This document shows, piece by piece, positions 35,531 to 42,578 of a stretch of DNA of 53,101 nt. The DNA comes from Ardenticatenaceae bacterium (GTDB lineage: Bacteria > Chloroflexota > Anaerolineae > Promineifilales > Promineifilaceae). Each line of letters begins with the position of its first letter. Position 1 is the first letter of the stretch. The stretch is taken from positions 1 to 53,101 of the forward strand of contig JACKBU010000030.1 in assembly GCA_020634395.1 (NCBI GenBank), given 5' to 3'. The notes beneath the pieces were generated by a model that saw nothing but the letters and a program-made list of their open reading frames with translations, was not told the DNA's origin and did no database searches. Both the position numbers and the translations under genes were made by a program.

Positions 35531-36304
35531 CTAAACGTTTTCTTTAGCGGTGGGGGAAACGGCCGTTGCCTCCATGCGCTGGAGCTGTTCGATAATGGCC
35601 TGAGCGCGGGCTGCGGCTTCTTGCAAGGTGGTCAGCCAGTTGTCGGTGACGTAATAGATGTCTTCGCCGGGATCGACGGTGTCTAGGGCGGCACGCAGGC
35701 CGTCGCGCTGCCCGGCGTCGAACTGGCGGACCATGCGTAAAACGGCCGTCAAACTGTATCCCGCCTGCCTTAACACACGAATCACCCGCGCCCGCCCTAT
35801 CTCTGGCGCACCATACAGGCGGTAACCGTTGCGGGGATCGCGGGGAACGGTCAATAAACCATTCCGCTCCCAGTTGCGCAGCATGTCGCCGGAAACGCCC
35901 AGAAAAGCGGCCGCCGCACCGATGAGCAGCGGCTCACTGTCCGGCTCGACGGCCTGACCGTGCGCCCAACGTTCTAAATAATCGACGGCAGCTTCGGCGT
36001 AGGCCTGTTCGGCGTGCACCTGAGCCAGGTATTGATAAGCCAGGTCCAGCGCTTCGCCCAGGTTGTTATCCCGCGCCTGGTGAATCAGGTTGATGACTAC
36101 GTCTTTGCCGCCGGGATAGGGCCACTGTAAGGCAATACGGGCCAGGCGCATCTGCTCCAGGTGGACGGCCGTAAAGCAGCGGTAGCCGCTGCTGGTGCGC
36201 GGGATAGGCGGCAGGAACCCCCATTCTTCGTAAAGGCGCACGGTATTGGCGTGGACGCCCACGGCCTGGGCTACTTGAGAGGTACGGAGATATTTAGCCG
36301 GCAT
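35531..36304 (-). CDS. MerR-family regulator with two DNA-binding domains
   Basis: 257 aa. Two winged-helix MerR domains lie in one chain: residues 6-60 (RTSQVAQAVGVHANTVRLYE, with WGFLPPIPRTSSGYRCF) and 125-190 (LLIGAAAAFLGVSGDMLRN, with NGLLTVPRDPRNGYRLY). A usual MerR protein has one and works as a dimer, so this may bind as a self-paired monomer. The dimerisation helix lies at 225-245. It begins nine bases after the MBL gene and is the last gene of the six-gene unit, just before the ABC exporter operon. Ligand unknown. Confidence 0.88.
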   Translation of the reverse strand: MPAKYLRTSQVAQAVGVHANTVRLYEEWGFLPPIPRTSSGYRCFTAVHLEQMRLARIALQWPYPGGKDVVINLIHQARDNNLGEALDLAYQYLAQVHAEQAYAEAAVDYLERWAHGQAVEPDSEPLLIGAAAAFLGVSGDMLRNWERNGLLTVPRDPRNGYRLYGAPEIGRARVIRVLRQAGYSLTAVLRMVRQFDAGQRDGLRAALDTVDPGEDIYYVTDNWLTTLQEAAARAQAIIEQLQRMEATAVSPTAKENV

Positions 36305-36313
36305 CTTAGCCGA

Positions 36314-37174
36314 TCAGGCCGGAAGGCCGGCCAGGAATGCGTCGATCAGTTCCTGGTGGTCTTCGGTCAGTGGTCCGCCAACGAGGGTTTGCACCGCGGC
36401 CTGGATGGTTTGGGGAGAACGGCCGTGTCGCGTGACAATCTGCCCAATACCGCGAAGCAGCGCGGCTTCGGCTTCCAGATCGGCTCTGGTGATGGGTTCG
36501 GTGTGATGGCCGGCCAGATAGTAATCGGCGTCAAAACCAAGCAGGCAGTCGAGCAGGGGGAAGAGACGGCCGCTGGTATAGCGGGCTTGTGGCGCGTAGA
36601 TGTCGACGTACAGGCAGTCGCCGAGGAAAACGATTTTGTCTTGGGGCATGTAGATCACCGAAGAATCTAGCGCATGGTCGCCGCCCACGTGGATGATGTG
36701 GACGGTGAGGCTGCCCAGGTCTATCTCTACCCGATCGGTGAAGGCGACGTCCGGCGGGCGGATAACGAGGCCGGTGCGGTCGGGAAGTTCCAGCTTGATC
36801 ATGTCGCGGCAGAAGGCGATCTCTGCCCCGGTTTCTACGCGGTGGTCCAGGGCTTCGTCGCTCCAATCCAGACGGCCGTATGCGACCACCTGGCGGCGCG
36901 TTTCTACGGAAGCGAAGGTGGGGATGGGGAAAACGGCCGTGCCGAAGATGTGGTCCCAGTGCCAGTGGGTCAGGGCCAGGTAAGCGGGCGGGGGGAGGTG
37001 GTGAACGGCCGTTTCGTGCAGCAAGGTTTGCGCATGGTCGGGCGAAGCGCCGGCGTCCACCAGCAGCGTGGCCTGCGCTCCGGCAACGGCGCCCAGCACC
37101 GGCCGGTCGGTCGTCCCATCGGGAGAAAGCCAGTGGACATGGGGAGAAATCTGCTGGAAGGTGTGGCGGCTCAC
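36314..37174 (-). CDS. MBL-fold metallo-hydrolase
   Basis: 286 aa from a GTG start with GGAGA upstream; the start overlaps the lspA stop (GTGA at 37171-37174). The metal-binding motif THWHWDH (H70, H72, D74, H75) is complete; further ligands are likely the GGDHALD histidine (about 166) and the late AGHH. The long stretch between them suggests a general hydrolase (lactonase, glyoxalase-like or phosphodiesterase). The context with a PNPOx-free LLM oxidoreductase and TIGR04076 gene gives no clear pathway. Confidence 0.88.
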   Translation of the reverse strand: MSRHTFQQISPHVHWLSPDGTTDRPVLGAVAGAQATLLVDAGASPDHAQTLLHETAVHHLPPPAYLALTHWHWDHIFGTAVFPIPTFASVETRRQVVAYGRLDWSDEALDHRVETGAEIAFCRDMIKLELPDRTGLVIRPPDVAFTDRVEIDLGSLTVHIIHVGGDHALDSSVIYMPQDKIVFLGDCLYVDIYAPQARYTSGRLFPLLDCLLGFDADYYLAGHHTEPITRADLEAEAALLRGIGQIVTRHGRSPQTIQAAVQTLVGGPLTEDHQELIDAFLAGLPA

Positions 37175-37698
37175 GGCCTATTCTCCATTTCAGAGGATTG
37201 CGCCTGCGAATAGGCGCGATGCTCCAAAAATTGGTCGAGAATGACCACACCCAGGCCCAGCATGACGGCCACGTCGGCGACGTTGAAGATGCCGGTACGC
37301 AAACGGCCCAGGCCCAGATTCAGAAAATCCACCACTGCTCCCCCGTAAAGGATGCGGTCGATCAGGTTGCCCAGGCCGCCGCTGATGACCAGTGTCCATC
37401 CCACGACGCCCAAAACGGACATGTCACGTGCTCGCAGGACGTAGATGAGCATGGCGATAACAGCCGTGCTCACAAAGACGATCATGATCCAGAAACGCGC
37501 CGAAGCCGGCAGACCGGCTCCCAATCCCAGGAACGCGCCGCTGTTCTCAATGTATTGCAAACGAAACAGGTCGCCCAGGTAGGAGGCCATGGGCAATCCG
37601 GCCAGCTGCTGGCGGGCAATGCTTTTGCTGAGCTGATCCAGGCCAATCGACACAACCAGAATCAAGCCGACGAGGAGAAGTTTGGAAGTTTGTTTCAT
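37171..37698 (-). CDS. lspA: lipoprotein signal peptidase (signal peptidase II)
   Basis: 175 aa with four hydrophobic segments. It cleaves the signal peptides of diacylglyceryl-modified prolipoproteins in the cytoplasmic membrane, including those with the LAAC lipoboxes seen elsewhere in this window. The catalytic aspartates are D114 in GGLGNLIDRI and D142 in IFNVADVAV; QYIENSGAFLGL is the usual substrate-binding strand. It begins three bases after the TIGR04076 stop codon. Complete and unremarkable. Confidence 0.96.
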   Translation of the reverse strand: MKQTSKLLLVGLILVVSIGLDQLSKSIARQQLAGLPMASYLGDLFRLQYIENSGAFLGLGAGLPASARFWIMIVFVSTAVIAMLIYVLRARDMSVLGVVGWTLVISGGLGNLIDRILYGGAVVDFLNLGLGRLRTGIFNVADVAVMLGLGVVILDQFLEHRAYSQAQSSEMENRP

Positions 37699-37701
37699 AA
37701 G

Positions 37702-38049
37702 TCAGGTTTGGGCTTCGTTTTCCCAGGGGACGGCACTGACGTCGTCGTGGCGCAGGGTGCGCCTGCCGGTGCGGTCGATGCGCATGATAAGCTGGCAGGC
37801 GGGGTCTGGACAGATGACACGGCCGTCCGTTTCCAACCAGTCGGCGGGGTGATTTTGGCGCTGTTTGGCCGGCAGCAGGGGGATGGCGGCCTGGAGGGCA
37901 TAGAGGCAAAAATCCTGCCCCGGGGGCAAAGACAATTTACCGCCGTGCAAGTAAAAGCGGTCGCCTACCTGCATCTGGCAGGTACAGGTGCCGTTGATGG
38001 CTTCCACGACTATGGTCAGGTCGTATAACTCAAAATGGTCTGCACTCAT
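37702..38049 (-). CDS. TIGR04076-family protein
   Basis: 115 aa. The pattern CTCQMQVGD, then LPPGQDFCLYALQAAIPLLPAKQR, then ICPDP.C...IRTGR is characteristic of TIGR04076. Cysteines C22 and C24 and the later CPDPAC pair suggest metal or iron-sulfur binding. The family often lies near oxidoreductases but its role is unknown. It follows the LLM gene by two bases and precedes lspA by three. Confidence 0.8.
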   Translation of the reverse strand: MSADHFELYDLTIVVEAINGTCTCQMQVGDRFYLHGGKLSLPPGQDFCLYALQAAIPLLPAKQRQNHPADWLETDGRVICPDPACQLIMRIDRTGRRTLRHDDVSAVPWENEAQT

Positions 38050-38051
38050 AT

Positions 38052-39032
38052 TTACTTGCCGTTGGCTGCCGGTTGCGTGATGTGGGGCAGCACTTCTTTG
38101 CCCAGCAATTCTAATCCAGCCTGCGTACTCAGGCCATGCGGCGTGCCAAACTCTACCCGGTCGGCTCCTGCGGCAAAGATGGCGTCTGCCTGGGCGATGA
38201 CGTCGCGCGGTGTACCGGCAAAAGCGAAGCGGGCCAGCAGATCATCGGAGATGTAACCAGCCGCACGGCCAAAATCGTAGGATTGCACGGCCGTTTTCAG
38301 GCCGGCCACCAGCTCCGGGTCCAATGTCAGGGTAGGGTCCAGTTCGGCCACCACCGGCAGATAGAGGGCCACTTCGCGGCGGGCCAGGTCACGGGCGGCA
38401 CGGCCGTCTTCGGCCACCACTGTCACGGCGCCAAGCACTATGCCCACCTCTGGCCGGTTAATGGTCGCTCGCAGCCAGGCAACCACGTTCGGATTGGCCG
38501 AGCCGCCCAGCTTCACTTCCTGCACCATGTCGCGGCAGGCGGTGATGGTGCGTGCGCCCCAGGTGCCCAGCAGGATGGGGATGTCGGGCCGGTGGATGGT
38601 CCAGCGCAGGGAATCGCCGCCGGCCAGGGAGAAGTAGTCACCCGGCAGCGGTTCGGTGGACTGGTGGAGCAGGTGGCGCACGCAGGCAAGCGCTTCGCGC
38701 AGTGCCGCAATCGGGTGAGGGGGATTAAGACCAACAAAGTCCAGCCAGGCGCCGCGCGCGATACCGAGGTAAGCACGGCCGTTGCTGGCCTCGTCCAGCA
38801 GAGCGATATTGCCGGCCATGTTGATGGGATGGCAGGTGAAGGGATTAACGGCCGTAGGGCCAAGCCTCACGCGGTGTGTATGGCGGGCCATTTCCAGCAG
38901 CGGCAGCCACGCTGGCTGGTACAACATATCGTTGTAAACCGTTACCACATCAAACCCATACGTCTCGGCTTGCTGCGCCAGGGGGCCATAGTCGCGTAAC
39001 GGCTTGTTGGTCTGGAAGGCAATAGAAATCAT
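38052..39032 (-). CDS. LLM-class (luciferase-like) flavin or F420-dependent oxidoreductase
   Basis: 326 aa. The TIM-barrel pattern of the luciferase-like family is clear: an N-terminal IAFQTNKP, LGPTAVNPFTCHPI, ALLDEASNGRAYLGIARGAW and PILLGTWGARTI. It resembles methylenetetrahydromethanopterin reductase (Mer)-type members that use F420 or FMN. Substrate unknown. Second gene of the six-gene operon, five bases after DUF2277 and two bases before TIGR04076. Confidence 0.87.
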   Translation of the reverse strand: MISIAFQTNKPLRDYGPLAQQAETYGFDVVTVYNDMLYQPAWLPLLEMARHTHRVRLGPTAVNPFTCHPINMAGNIALLDEASNGRAYLGIARGAWLDFVGLNPPHPIAALREALACVRHLLHQSTEPLPGDYFSLAGGDSLRWTIHRPDIPILLGTWGARTITACRDMVQEVKLGGSANPNVVAWLRATINRPEVGIVLGAVTVVAEDGRAARDLARREVALYLPVVAELDPTLTLDPELVAGLKTAVQSYDFGRAAGYISDDLLARFAFAGTPRDVIAQADAIFAAGADRVEFGTPHGLSTQAGLELLGKEVLPHITQPAANGK

Positions 39033-39037
39033 AGGTT

Positions 39038-39316
39038 TCAGGCTGTCGAATCACCGAAGCGCTGGGCAGAGCGGGCGCGGGCTTTGGCTGCTTCCGTTTC
39101 TCGATCGCGCGGCGGAGCGCTGGTAGATAAGGCCGCCAGCAGCTGCTGCGTGGCCGCCGCCACCTGATCCACAGCCTGCTCAAAGGCTTCCTGGTTGGCC
39201 TGTGATGGCTGATGGTAGCCGCTGACTTTGCGCACGTACTGCCGTGCGGCGGCACGTATCTCTTCGTCTGTAGCCGGGGGATCAAAGTTGAATAAGGTCT
39301 TGATATTGCGGCACAT
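39038..39316 (-). CDS. DUF2277 protein
   Basis: 92 aa from the ATG at 39316, which has AGGAGG upstream; the longer frame to 39400 is unsupported. MCRNIKTLFNFDPPATDEEI is the family signature; the middle (AARQYVRKVSGYHQPS) is also conserved. DUF2277 proteins are small and may act in DNA or repair contexts; function unknown. First gene of the six-gene unit. Confidence 0.88.
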   Translation of the reverse strand: MCRNIKTLFNFDPPATDEEIRAAARQYVRKVSGYHQPSQANQEAFEQAVDQVAAATQQLLAALSTSAPPRDRETEAAKARARSAQRFGDSTA

Positions 39317-39676
39317 AACTGCCTCCTTTGCACTCGGCAAACTCTTAAACTGCGTTTCTCTTTCCCCCGATCTTCCCCTAAATGCCTCTTGTGACAACAA
39401 AATTACCGTATAATGCCACTATTTAGACCCTATAACGACCAATTTTGCCCCCTTTTTCTTGACAAGCCTTCTGTCCGGGCATATCATAGGTTCTCTGTAA
39501 CATAGCTTACATGGAGCCGTTAAGAATTCTGTAGGATCTGTCTTATAAGTCCCCCGGTTACCGCGCCCAACGTCTATAGGAGGAGGTTGGTTTTGTTTTG
39601 ACTTGTGGTAACCGCCGGCAAATCAATTCCCGTTTTACGGGAAGTGGAAACCCTATCTCTTTCTTGGAGGAGAATA
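39317..39676. other. 360-nt divergent intergenic region
   Basis: Separates DUF2277 (-) and the solute-binding protein gene (+). It holds a rightward promoter at 39459-39487 and a TATAAT at 39409-39414 without a good -35. No gene seen; the segment is AT-richer than its neighbours. Confidence 0.6.
39459..39487 (+). promoter_or_regulatory. sigma-70-type promoter of the solute-binding protein gene
   Basis: TTGACA (39459-39464), 17-nt spacer, TATCAT (39482-39487). A perfect -35 and near-perfect -10 suggest strong expression. The leader to the ATG at 39677 would be about 180 nt and ends with GGAGGAG. Confidence 0.65.
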
Positions 39677-41758
39677 ATGTTTAAACGTAATCGAATGATT
39701 GTGTTGCTGTTAATCGTTCTTGTGGTGGGGCTCGTAGCAGCATGCCAGCCCCAGACACAAGAAGTCGTTAAAGAAGTCCCCGTTGAAGTTACTCGTATTA
39801 TCACTGAGACCGTCACGGAAGAAGGGCAGTCGGTGGAAGTGACCCGTGTCGTGACCGAGGAAGTCGTCGTCACGGCAACTCCTGCACCTGAACAGCAGGT
39901 GAGCCTGGTTGCGCCGCATCCAGACACCTATACCTGGCTGACCTATGGTGACATCGACACCATGGACCCCAACCTGGCTTACGACACAGCCAGCGCCAAC
40001 CTGATCCAAAACGTCATGGAAGGGTTGATTTATTACAATCACACCGATCCCACCAGCTTTGTGCCCCAGTTGGCCACGGAAGTGCCCAGCATTGAGAATG
40101 GCGGCATTTCTGAGGACGGTATGACCTATACCTTCAACATTCGCCAGGGCGTGAAGTTCCACAATGGCAATGACTTGACGGCCAGCGACTTTGCCTACAC
40201 GTTCCAGCGTGGTTTGCTGCAGTCGGATCCCAACGGTCCGCAGTGGCTGCTGTTGGAACCGATCCTGGGCTATACCTCTGGTGACGTGACGGAAAGTATT
40301 GCTGACGGCGCTTACGCTGGTGACCGCGATGCGTTGATTGCCAATGCTACACCGGAAGAGTTAACGGCCGTGTGTGAAAACGTCAAAGCCGCCATCGTTG
40401 CCGACGACGACGCCGGCACGCTGACCTTCAACCTGGCCCAGCCTTGGGGTCCGTTCCTGGCAACCGTGGCCCAAACCTGGGGCATGGCCATCGACAAAGA
40501 ATGGGCCATGGATAATGGCGCCTGGGACGGCAGCTGCGATACCTGGATCAACTACTACGCACCCGGCTCGGAGAATGACGAACTGACCGGCATCATCAAT
40601 GGTACCGGCCCCTACATGCTGGATCATTGGACACCCGGCGTGGAGTACGTCCTGGTTGCCAATCCCAACTACTGGCGCCCCGAAGGCGAACCCTTGTGGG
40701 AAGGCGGCCCCAGCGGTCAACCCCGCATCCAAACCGTCTTTGTGCAACTGGTCAACGAATGGGGTACACGCTTTGCCTCCTTGCAGGCTGGCGACGCGGA
40801 AGAGGTAACTGTGCCTCCGGAAAACCGGCCGCAAATTGACGAAATGGTGGGTGAAATCTGCAATTTCCGTACCCTGGAATGCACCCCCACCGAAAATCCC
40901 AACGGTTCCATCCGCAAATGGAGTGACCTGCCCAATCCCAGCCGTACCGACGTCTTCTTGAACTTCGACGTGGCTGTTGATGACCAGGGTAAGAATCCTT
41001 ACATCGGCAGCGGGCAGTTGGATGGCAACGGCATTCCGCCGAACTTCTTCTCGGACATCCATGTGCGCCGTGCTTTCAACTACTGCTTCGACTATGACAC
41101 CTACATCTCGGAAGCGCTGAATGGCGAAGGTGTCCGCAACAATGGTCCCATCATCCTGGATATGCTCGGTTACAATCCGGATGGTCCGATGTATGAGTTT
41201 GACCTGGACAAATGTGCGGAAGAACTGGCGGCGGCCTGGGACGGCGCTTTGCCGGACACCGGTTTCCGCTTGCAGGTAGCCTTCAACACCGGCAACACCA
41301 CGCGGCAAACCATCGGTGAAATCCTGCAAAACAGCATGTCGCAAATCAATGACAAATACCAGGTAGAAACCGTAGGTCTGCCCTGGCCGACCTTGCTGGC
41401 CGCTTTCCGCGCCAAGCAGCTGCCGGTGGCCGTGAGTGGTTGGGTGGAAGACATCCATGACCCGCACAACTGGGTGCAGCCATTCACCGTCGGCACGTAT
41501 GCCGGGCGGCAGAATCTGCCGGAAGACCTGAAAATGCAGTTCCAGGAACTGGTGAATTCTGGCGTAGCGGCAACGGATGCTGCGGAACGCGAACAGATCT
41601 ACTATGACCTGCAGCAACTGCACCACGACGAAGCGATCCAGATTACCCTGGCGCAGATTACCGGCGCGCGCTATGAGCAGCGTTGGGTACAAGACTGGTT
41701 CTACAATCCTATTATTAACGGTGGTTACTATTACGCTTACGGACTGGCCACTGAATAA
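39677..41758 (+). CDS. ABC transporter substrate-binding lipoprotein, family 5 (peptide/oligosaccharide type)
   Basis: 693 aa from the ATG at 39677 with GGAGGAG upstream. A lipobox (LVAAC, C23) is followed by the repetitive linker with EVTRIITETV and EVTRVVTEEV seen in many Chloroflexota binding proteins. The SBP_bac_5 domain follows: MDPNLAYDTASANLIQNV, YTFNIRQGVKFHNG and DFAYTFQRGL, then DIHDPHNWVQPF near the C-terminus. It probably binds oligopeptides or similar solutes; no permease or ATPase genes are adjacent. A strong promoter and a terminator enclose it as a single gene. Only one ACGGCCGT occurs inside. Confidence 0.92.
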   Translation: MFKRNRMIVLLLIVLVVGLVAACQPQTQEVVKEVPVEVTRIITETVTEEGQSVEVTRVVTEEVVVTATPAPEQQVSLVAPHPDTYTWLTYGDIDTMDPNLAYDTASANLIQNVMEGLIYYNHTDPTSFVPQLATEVPSIENGGISEDGMTYTFNIRQGVKFHNGNDLTASDFAYTFQRGLLQSDPNGPQWLLLEPILGYTSGDVTESIADGAYAGDRDALIANATPEELTAVCENVKAAIVADDDAGTLTFNLAQPWGPFLATVAQTWGMAIDKEWAMDNGAWDGSCDTWINYYAPGSENDELTGIINGTGPYMLDHWTPGVEYVLVANPNYWRPEGEPLWEGGPSGQPRIQTVFVQLVNEWGTRFASLQAGDAEEVTVPPENRPQIDEMVGEICNFRTLECTPTENPNGSIRKWSDLPNPSRTDVFLNFDVAVDDQGKNPYIGSGQLDGNGIPPNFFSDIHVRRAFNYCFDYDTYISEALNGEGVRNNGPIILDMLGYNPDGPMYEFDLDKCAEELAAAWDGALPDTGFRLQVAFNTGNTTRQTIGEILQNSMSQINDKYQVETVGLPWPTLLAAFRAKQLPVAVSGWVEDIHDPHNWVQPFTVGTYAGRQNLPEDLKMQFQELVNSGVAATDAAEREQIYYDLQQLHHDEAIQITLAQITGARYEQRWVQDWFYNPIINGGYYYAYGLATE

Positions 41759-41804
41759 CGTCGCACGGCCGTAATCTCCTTAGTAACAACAACCTCCTCC
41801 CTCC

Positions 41805-41837
41805 AAGTGGCCCCGCAATCGGGGCCACTTTTATTTT
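41805..41837 (+). terminator. intrinsic terminator after the family 5 binding protein
   Basis: A 10-bp perfect stem (AAGTGGCCCC, 41805-41814, with its complement at 41821-41830), 6-nt loop, followed by TTATTTT. Typical Rho-independent terminator. Confidence 0.85.
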
Positions 41838-41852
41838 GTCTGGCTGCACCTC

Positions 41853-41881
41853 TTGACGCTTAAATCATGGCCTGCTAGCAT
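41853..41881 (+). promoter_or_regulatory. sigma-70-type promoter of the PadR gene
   Basis: TTGACG (41853-41858), 17-nt spacer, TAGCAT (41876-41881). Downstream of it, GAACC-CA-GGTTC (41905-41917) is a small dyad that could be an autoregulatory operator. One ACGGCCGT lies near 41931. Confidence 0.5.
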
Positions 41882-41954
41882 GGGTCTATATCCCTATGTT
41901 CCACTGAACCCAGGTTCTTGGGTGTGATAGACGGCCGTTACCGAACGAGGCAGC

Positions 41955-42515
41955 ATGTCGATCAAATATGCAATCTTAGGCTTTCTCAGTCACCAGCCCC
42001 TGACGGGTTATGACCTTAAAAAAATGTTTGCTGATTCCATGACCTTTTACTGGTCCGGTAACAACAACCAGATTTACCGCACCCTTGTTGATTTGCACCG
42101 CCAGGGGTTGGTCAGCCAGGAGATGGAGCATCCAGCCAGTGGGCCGTCGCGCAAGATCTACACCATCACCGACAAGGGATTGGCCGACCTGAAGCAGTGG
42201 GTCGTTTCTTCGCCGGAACTGCCGGAACTGCGCAACCGCTTCCTGATGCAGCTGGCCTGGGCCGACCAGTTAAAACCGGAAGAATTGGCCGACCTGATCA
42301 ACCAGTACGAAGCTGAAGTGCAAAGCAAGCTCCTGTTGGTGCAGGATTACAGACAGCGCAACCCCAACGCCCCGGATCGTACCCCGCGCGAAGAATATCT
42401 GTGGCAGATGATCATGCAGAACTGGGAAGCCTATTACGAACACGAACTGACCTGGGTGTGCCAGCTTCGCGCCGGATTGAGCGACGAACAGGGGAGCCAA
42501 CCCCTTACGCTGTAA
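41955..42515 (+). CDS. PadR-family transcriptional regulator
   Basis: 186 aa. The winged helix with MSIKYAILGFLSHQPLTGYD, then YWSGNNNQIYRTLVDLHRQGLV and a wing with KIYTITDKG matches PadR. The C-terminal helical domain (residues 95-180) is the PadR_C (Vir) type. It probably represses its own gene and a neighbour; the GH9 gene lies 63 nt downstream. GAGG precedes the ATG. Confidence 0.92.
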   Translation: MSIKYAILGFLSHQPLTGYDLKKMFADSMTFYWSGNNNQIYRTLVDLHRQGLVSQEMEHPASGPSRKIYTITDKGLADLKQWVVSSPELPELRNRFLMQLAWADQLKPEELADLINQYEAEVQSKLLLVQDYRQRNPNAPDRTPREEYLWQMIMQNWEAYYEHELTWVCQLRAGLSDEQGSQPLTL

Positions 42516-42578
42516 GGACAGGCTTTAGACAAAGCGGCCATAATAGTTTCCAAACAACGACAAAACGCGAGACGTTCT

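Noticed and set aside
36880..38028. 382-codon plus-strand open frame across MBL, lspA and TIGR04076 genes
   Set aside because: Three well-supported minus-strand genes occupy the region; composition is Gln/Asp-rich without structure.
40361..41692. 443-codon minus-strand open frame opposite the family 5 binding protein
   Set aside because: Shadow of a strongly conserved sense gene.
41905..41917. GAACC-CA-GGTTC upstream of padR as a LexA box
   Set aside because: The outer GAAC and GTTC fit, but the central bases do not match the RNRY of the Gram-positive consensus; a PadR operator is more likely.
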